From Alistipes megaguti (lineage in GTDB: Bacteria; Bacteroidota; Bacteroidia; Bacteroidales; Rikenellaceae), in the NCBI RefSeq assembly GCF_900604385.1, contig NZ_LR027382.1:1532001-1596000 (forward strand): a DNA stretch of 64,000 bases, written 5' to 3'. The position numbers were made by a program, and so were the translations under genes. How positions within the stretch are numbered: the stretch's first letter is position 1; every line of letters starts with the position of its first letter. The notes below the pieces were generated by a model, which saw nothing but the letters and a program-made list of their open reading frames with translations, was not told the origin of the DNA and ran no database searches. Of the stretch, positions 58,864-64,000 are shown one piece after another.

Positions 58864-61800
58864 ACCGTCAAGTCCACTCGCTTCAATCCATTTGCTATTT
58901 GTAATAAAACCGATGACACACCGTCCTTTTTGTCGAGTCGGTCCGAAGCCCAGCGGAAGGCCTTGATATAACTGTCGTATGTCGATTTGTTAAGAGCAGC
59001 CTCCGAAAGAGCTACATAAGTATGTTGAATTCGGCTTTCGAGCGTCGGATAGGATTCGTTCTGCGCATTGTCGTTGGCCGACTTCTGCCCGATGGAATAG
59101 GGCGGGTTGCCGACGATGACGGTGATAGGTTTATTGCGCTGCTTTTTGACTCGCTGCGAGTTTTGCGGGAAAACCTCCTCCAATGCTGCGCGGCTCTCGT
59201 TGTCGTTTTCCAAGTCCTCGCCCAGCTGGAAGGTGTCGGTCAGACAGATGCCACCGAAGGGCCGGTACTCCGTATCGGGGCCCATCAGGTCGTGGAAGAC
59301 ATTCTCGATGTTGACCGAGGCGATGTAGTAGGCCATCAGCACGATTTCGTTGGCATGGATTTCCCGGCCGTATTTGCGCTCCAGGGCCTCGCGCGAGATG
59401 AGCCCGCTCTGGAGCAGGCGCGTGATGAAGGTGCCCGTTCCGGTGAAGGGGTCGAGGATGTGGACGTTCTCGTCGGAGAGCGACCGTCCGAACTCCCGCT
59501 GCAGGATATAACCCACCGAGCGGATGATGAAGTCGACCACCTCGACCGGGGTGTAGACGATGCCCAGTTTCTCGACCGTGCGGGGCGAGGCCACCTTGAA
59601 GAACTTGTCGTACAACTCGACGATGACCCGTTGTCGGTCTTCAGCTGTTGCATTTTTTCCTATAATGTTGCGGACATTATGGTAGAAACGTTGGAGTTTC
59701 AGATGTTCCTCCTCGGTCTTGGTCTCGTCGTCGAGCAGGTCGAGCATCTTCTGCATCGAGCGTGAGATGGGGTTACGGGCGGCAAACTGGTAGTTTTCGA
59801 AGAGGGCCTCGAACACCGGTCGCGAGATGATATGCTGCGAGAGCATCTCGATGGCGTCCTGTTCGGAGAGTCCGGGATTAATATTGCGGTGCAGACCGCG
59901 CATCAACTGGTCAAAGGCCTTGCGGTGCTTGCCGTTGTCGGCGATGAGGGTCTTGATGCGCTCGATATGTCGTTCGGCAATTTGGGCGATGTCTCTGGCC
60001 CAGAGTTCCCAATAGTGCCTTGGCCCAACTTTGGTTACCATTTTGGCGTAGAAGACGTTCTGCAGGTCGTTGAAGTCCAAAGCCAGTTGGGCGGCTAATT
60101 GCTCTGCTGCGGTTTGGTAGCGGGGAGAACTGTCTCCATCACTATGTTGGTCTTCGTCCTTGCGCGAGGCGCCGACTCCGCCGAAAAGGATATTCTGGGG
60201 CTTCCTTTTCGTAAATTCTACATTGAAAATTTTGGCATCAAAACGGTCGTCATGAGCGCGTAAACCATACAAGATTTCCCATACTATCTTAAAGCAGGGA
60301 TGTTTTTCGAGGACCTTGTCACCCTCGGCATTGGCCGGAACCACGACCGGAATGATGATATATCCGTATTTCTTGCCCTCGCTGCGGCGCATGACGCGGC
60401 CAACAGCCTGTACAATATCAACCTGCGATTTTTTGGAGTCAATAAAGATTACGGCATCGAGCGACGGGACATCGACACCCTCCGAAAGGCAGCGGGCGTT
60501 GGTCAGCATACGGCACTCGCGTTCGTTTTCGGGTTGCTCCTTGAGCCACATCAGATCCTCGTCGCGTTTGGTAGCCGACATCGAGCCGTCGACGTGGCGG
60601 GCAACGACATCGACCATCGTGGCGCGGTCCTCCTCGCGGATGTCCTCCATGTAGAGGTCCTTGTAGTCGGTGAAGGCTTTGGCGATTGCTTCTGACTTTT
60701 TGATGTTCGAACAAAAGGCCACGGCGCGGCGCATCGGTTGCGGATCTGACCCTTTAACAAGATCCTCGTCTGCACCGAGCATTTTCTTCGATAGAGCATT
60801 GATGCATCCGATCAGCCGTGAGGGATCATCAGCGTCGATGGTTCCGTCCTCGCGGGTCAGGGCTTTTTGCAGCGTGGGGGGAATGTCTTTTTCGCCCACG
60901 GCGAGAATAAGCACTTTGTAATCGACGAGTAATTCTCTCTCGACGGCTTCGCCGAAGCCAATGCGATAGATCTCGTCGCCGTACATCGAGCGGTCGTCCA
61001 TCGAGCAAAGGACGGCAGAGTTTTCTTTTGCCTTGTCTTTGGTCTCAGCGGTATAGAGGCGCGGCGTGGCGGTCATGTAGATGCGGCGCACGGCGCGCAG
61101 GAAGTCGTTGTTGTGGACCCGGACAAAGGCACTCTCGATTTCGTCCTTGAGCGTAACGCCCGTGGTGCGGTGCGCCTCGTCGCAGATGATGAGATCGAAC
61201 GTGCCGAAGGCGTCGCCGGTCTCCGCGAGCAGCTGCTGCTGGGCCCGCGAAATGACGTCGATGGACTGGTAGGTCGAGAAGACGACGGTCAGTCCCTCGG
61301 CATTGTGCCGGCGGGCGTGTTGCAGTTGTTTGACGATGGAGGGGACGTCGGTCGAGGCCGGAAGTGCCAGGTCGACGACGCTTGTCGTGTCGTTGTCGTT
61401 CTTTTCGGTCTGTTTCGAGACCTGCGGGTCGGAGCAGATGCAGACGGCCATCATCGGCTCCAGGGCCTGTTGCAGCCACGACCGCAGGGTTTGTCCCAGC
61501 AGGGCAATCGAGGGTACGAGGAACAGCACCAGACCGCGGCCCCCGGTTTCGTTCTCGGCGATTCGCAACGAGGTGAAGGTTTTGCCCGTGCCGCAGGCCA
61601 TGATGAGCTTGCCGCGCGTATGGGCGGGCTGGCCGGTGGCTTCGTCAATCTTGAAATAGGCGTGGGTCTGGTCGATGGCCTGCTGCTGGTGCTCCCGTAT
61701 GGCAAAGGGTTTGGACCGGGAGGCCATGCCGAAGATGCCCTGTTCGAGGCTGTTCCAGTCGACATCGTCGTTTTCGAGGTCGATAAGGTTCAGACGGGTT

Positions 61801-62225
61801 ACCGGCGGATTCTGATTGCGGATGGTCTGCTCGGCCGTGGAGTTCCATTTGTTTGTCGTCGAGATCCACAGCCGCTGCACGAATCCCGTCATGCCGGATT
61901 CGGTCTCGAAGCGTTTGCCCGAGGTAGAGAGGAATGTATCCACGTCGGGCTTGTTGATGAAGGCATTCGCCGCGTAGCATTTGCACTGGATGGCCCAATA
62001 CTCGCCCTCGACGGTGCGGGCCACAAGGTCGATGCCGGTGTCCTTGCCGCCGAACTGGTCGTGGAAGGGAAACTCCGTCCAGAGCCACACCTTCTCGAAG
62101 AGGTTGGCATACAAGGTCGTGGTTTTCAGATAGGCCTGCATGAGGCGTTCGAAACGGTATCCTTTGTCGCGTTCGGAAAAGGCGTCCTGGCGGAATTTAT
62201 TCAGAATTTGGGCGAATGTGCTCAT
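57268..62225 (-). pseudogene. Type ISP-like restriction-modification enzyme, split by a +2 frameshift
   Basis: Single-chain nuclease-helicase-methylase-specificity protein (LlaGI/LlaBIII type) of about 1650 residues if joined. Frame 1 from 62225: Mrr-like nuclease (about 45-80: GKDTGIDLVARTVEGEYWAI then QCKC), helicase motif I MACGTGKTFTSLRI (about 207-220), DEAH in IICDEAHRTTG (about 345), TATPRLY (about 383), motif VI QAVGRVMRRSEG (about 620), methylase FxGxG in ILDPFTGTGTFITRLL (about 930) and NPPY in VIVGNPPYSIGQ (about 1050). The frame is lost at the GT repeat 58916-58921. From about 58915 the second frame gives VIGFITNSKWIEASGLDGMR and the target-recognition region to 57268. Removing one GT unit repairs it. 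Inactive as annotated, or phase variable. Confidence 0.9.
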
Positions 62226-62281
62226 CGTGCAAGATTATATATACTCTAACAAAAGTAATCATTTCACCTCAATAAAAACAG

Positions 62282-62310
62282 AATCGAGGGGATTTATTCG
62301 CCCCTCGATT
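62282..62310. terminator. Terminator between mobB and the ISP gene
   Basis: 10-bp perfect arms AATCGAGGGG/CCCCTCGATT around a 9-nt loop. Confidence 0.75.
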
Positions 62311-62373
62311 GTTGGTAATACTCTGATTGGATTGTCTATCGGAGAAATCGTATTTAATAAGTAGTATTCTTTT

Positions 62374-63258
62374 TTAACGCCGTCGCCCGCGGCGTTTGCG
62401 CGGTTGTTCCTGCTGGGTTTGTTCCGCCTCGTCGGGATCAAACCTCGGACGCAGCAGGTCGTCCAGCAGGTAGCTGAACGAGGGTGTCAGGGTCGGGGCC
62501 GATTGGCGTTCGGGAGCAAGCGCCTGTCGGCTGTTCCGTTCCAGAGCGGTGTCGATTTTCGAATAGCTGAACTGCCGGTCGATCTTCGAACCGTTGAACG
62601 GGTAGCCGTTTTTGGCAAACACGACTCCCTGCACGTCGGAGGTGCCTCCGCACATCCGGAACTCCGTAGTGACACCTTCGCGGCGCAAGGCTGCCGTCAG
62701 CTCCTCCCAGTTGCGGCAGCGGGGGACGGTATCGCACAGGGCATGGTAGATTTCGTATTTCGTCTTGTCCGGTTCGCGCAGCCGGTACTCCTTGACCTGC
62801 TCCTTGCCCGATGCAAAGTAGAGTCCGTAACGGGCGGTCAGTTGCTTGCAGAGCCGCTCCGAACGGTAGCGGTCGTTGCGGTCGGAGATCGTTCGTCCGT
62901 CGTTGCCCACGCGGTTGAAGAGAATATGCAGGTGGGGATGTTCCCGGTCGCGGTGGCGGACAATGATAAGTTGTGTATCCTTGATCCCCATCCGGTCCAG
63001 GTACTCCACCGCAATGGAGAGCAGCAGTCGGTTGTCCAACCGGGCGGCATCCCGGGGCGAAAAGGAGAGTACGACGTGTCCCACGGGTTTCGAAACCCTG
63101 GGGTTTTGCGCAGCCTGCCGTTCGAATCCGCGGATGATGGAGGGCGTGTCCTTGAACAGAACGCCCATCCCGGCCAGGCAATCGGCGCCCTTCCCGGGAC
63201 CGAAAATGTATTGGACGGCTCCGCTGAAGGAGCCGCCTTTCGAGAGTTTGGCAATCAT
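62374..63258 (-). CDS. mobB: MobB-type relaxase/mobilisation nuclease
   Basis: 294 residues. Relaxase domain (PF03432-like): MIAKLSKGGSFSGAVQYIFG at the start, SKPVGHVVLSFSPRDAARLD (about 56-75), and the HxH metal motif in DREHPHLHILFNRVGNDGRT (about 104-123). Nicks the transfer origin so that the element can be mobilised by a conjugative helper. The C-terminal tail is basic (RKRRGRRR). Its start overlaps the mobC stop by 4 bp. High GC. Confidence 0.92.
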   Translation of the reverse strand: MIAKLSKGGSFSGAVQYIFGPGKGADCLAGMGVLFKDTPSIIRGFERQAAQNPRVSKPVGHVVLSFSPRDAARLDNRLLLSIAVEYLDRMGIKDTQLIIVRHRDREHPHLHILFNRVGNDGRTISDRNDRYRSERLCKQLTARYGLYFASGKEQVKEYRLREPDKTKYEIYHALCDTVPRCRNWEELTAALRREGVTTEFRMCGGTSDVQGVVFAKNGYPFNGSKIDRQFSYSKIDTALERNSRQALAPERQSAPTLTPSFSYLLDDLLRPRFDPDEAEQTQQEQPRKRRGRRR

Positions 63259-63623
63259 GGCAGTTTGTCGATTCGGGTGAGCAGCGCATCAATTCGGTCG
63301 ACCAACGTCGCCAAAGTGGTGGTATCGCGTCCATACCCAGCCACATGCGCCATGCGGGCGAGTTGGTTGAGGTTGTTCGCCATGCCGGTGAGCTGCCGCA
63401 GCAGGGTGAGCGTCTCGGGAGTCATCCGGGCGCGGACGATGCTCCGGGCAAGGGCGCGCCGGGCGTATTCGGCACACACGAGACCGGCGCCCCGTGCCTT
63501 GCGGCACAGGGCGTCGTAATCGGTCTCGGTCAGGCAGACGACCAGCCTTCGTTTGAGTCGTTCCGTTTCGGGTTTGGGCGGGCGGCCGCCTCGCGGGCGG
63601 TTCGGATTCGTCGGACTTTTCAT
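63255..63623 (-). CDS. mobC: MobC-like relaxosome accessory protein
   Basis: 122 residues from the ATG at 63621-63623 (MKSPTNPNRPRGGRPPKPET). The basic GGRPPK start and ERLKRRLVVCLTETDYDALC, then YARRALARSI, match the ribbon-helix-helix-like MobC/MobA accessory proteins. The C-terminal half is helical (LTLLRQLTGMANNLNQLARM, about 73-92) as in the MobC family (NNLNQ motif). Coupled to mobB. Confidence 0.88.
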   Translation of the reverse strand: MKSPTNPNRPRGGRPPKPETERLKRRLVVCLTETDYDALCRKARGAGLVCAEYARRALARSIVRARMTPETLTLLRQLTGMANNLNQLARMAHVAGYGRDTTTLATLVDRIDALLTRIDKLP

Positions 63624-63696
63624 CTGTGCAAGTATAATAGACCAGCGGGATGGATTCAGGAGGTTTCGAGTGTCTCGAAACATAAACTTGCTTTTA

Positions 63697-64000
63697 TTAC
63701 AACCCGGAATCTCCCTCCGCGGTTGCCGAAGCCAGTTTTTCGCCGAAAGCCTCCATTTCACGGCCGATCACCGTCTCGGAAAATTTGGCGTAATGGCGGG
63801 TCATGTTGGTGTTCGAGTGCCCGAGGATTTTGGCCAGCACGTCGATCGGCATTCCGTATTCGACCGCCATGCAGGCGAACGTATGGCGGGCGCAATGCGT
63901 GGTCAGCACCTTGTCGATGCCGCAGACGATGGCGATCTCCTTCATAAAGGCATTCATCTTCTGGTTGCTCGGCAGGGGCAGCACCCGCCCGCGGGCCTGG
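63697..64000 (-). CDS. Tyrosine integrase, C-terminal part (runs off right edge)
   Basis: About 101 residues visible: VLPLPSNQKMNAFMKEIAIV, LTTHCARHTFACMAVEYGMP (HxxR), LAKILGHSNTNMTRHYAKFS (LGH and nucleophile Tyr) and a stop at 63697-63699. The N-terminal part lies outside the window. Same family as the integrase at 4745. With mobC, mobB and the ISP gene it forms an integrative mobilisable element. Confidence 0.93.
   Translation of the reverse strand, partial: QARGRVLPLPSNQKMNAFMKEIAIVCGIDKVLTTHCARHTFACMAVEYGMPIDVLAKILGHSNTNMTRHYAKFSETVIGREMEAFGEKLASATAEGDSGL

Overview
The window looks like the chromosome of a GC-rich Bacteroidales, most likely Alistipes or a close Rikenellaceae relative. 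The evidence is two SusC/SusD pairs, an OmpP1/FadL-type porin, a CBM20-GH77 amylomaltase, promoters of the Bacteroidetes type (TAnnTTTG at -7), no Shine-Dalgarno pattern, and conjugative-transposon genes of the TraN-TraQ type. The genus is an inference from gene content and base composition.

Layout. 1-4.5 kb: proS (runs off the left edge), a FadL-like porin with a Trp/Tyr/Gly-rich lipoprotein, and tRNA-Ser(CGA). 4.5-11.6 kb: a mobile patchwork behind the tRNA: a tyrosine integrase, an intact IS4-type element, a second integrase broken by a frameshift, a 58-bp orphan IS end, and a Crp/Fnr regulator divergent from SMR and MFS transporter genes. 11.6-22.2 kb: a polysaccharide-utilisation-like locus (SusC with STN domain, SusD, EEP phosphodiesterase/nuclease lipoprotein, BACON/DUF5689 lipoprotein, GH3 glycosidase with a +1 frameshift). 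22.4-39 kb: core-like genes: CDF transporter, ECF sigma factor with a small downstream ORF, a DUF3575-DUF3868-OmpA-like lipoprotein operon, HdeD, a second SusC/SusD pair, malQ, a small transaldolase and an AlkZ-related protein.

39-46 kb: an AT-rich island bounded by two related units. Each unit has a structured RNA-like leader, a ~50-aa ORF and an overlapping large serine recombinase. Between them lie small cargo genes (DUF2693, PorT-like barrel, lipoprotein) and a small invertase-type recombinase. The two leaders share spacing and show compensatory base changes, so they are candidate structured RNAs. 46-50.8 kb: debris of a CTnDOT-like conjugative element: traN tail, then traO, traP and traQ with frameshifts, plus a DUF3873 remnant. 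A GIY-YIG gene in this stretch is intact.

50.8-64 kb: DNA-modification and mobility genes. An AT-rich ParB-like/Dam-methylase pair is followed by an IS256-type element split by a nested IS5/IS1182-like element. Then, on the minus strand, comes an integrase-mobC-mobB mobilisation module carrying a very large type ISP-like restriction-modification gene. That gene is frameshifted at a GT repeat and followed 4 bp later by a two-TM coiled-coil protein whose end is overrun by the IS256 terminal repeat. The best leads for undescribed biology are the RNA/small-ORF/serine-recombinase units and the ISP gene with its membrane partner.
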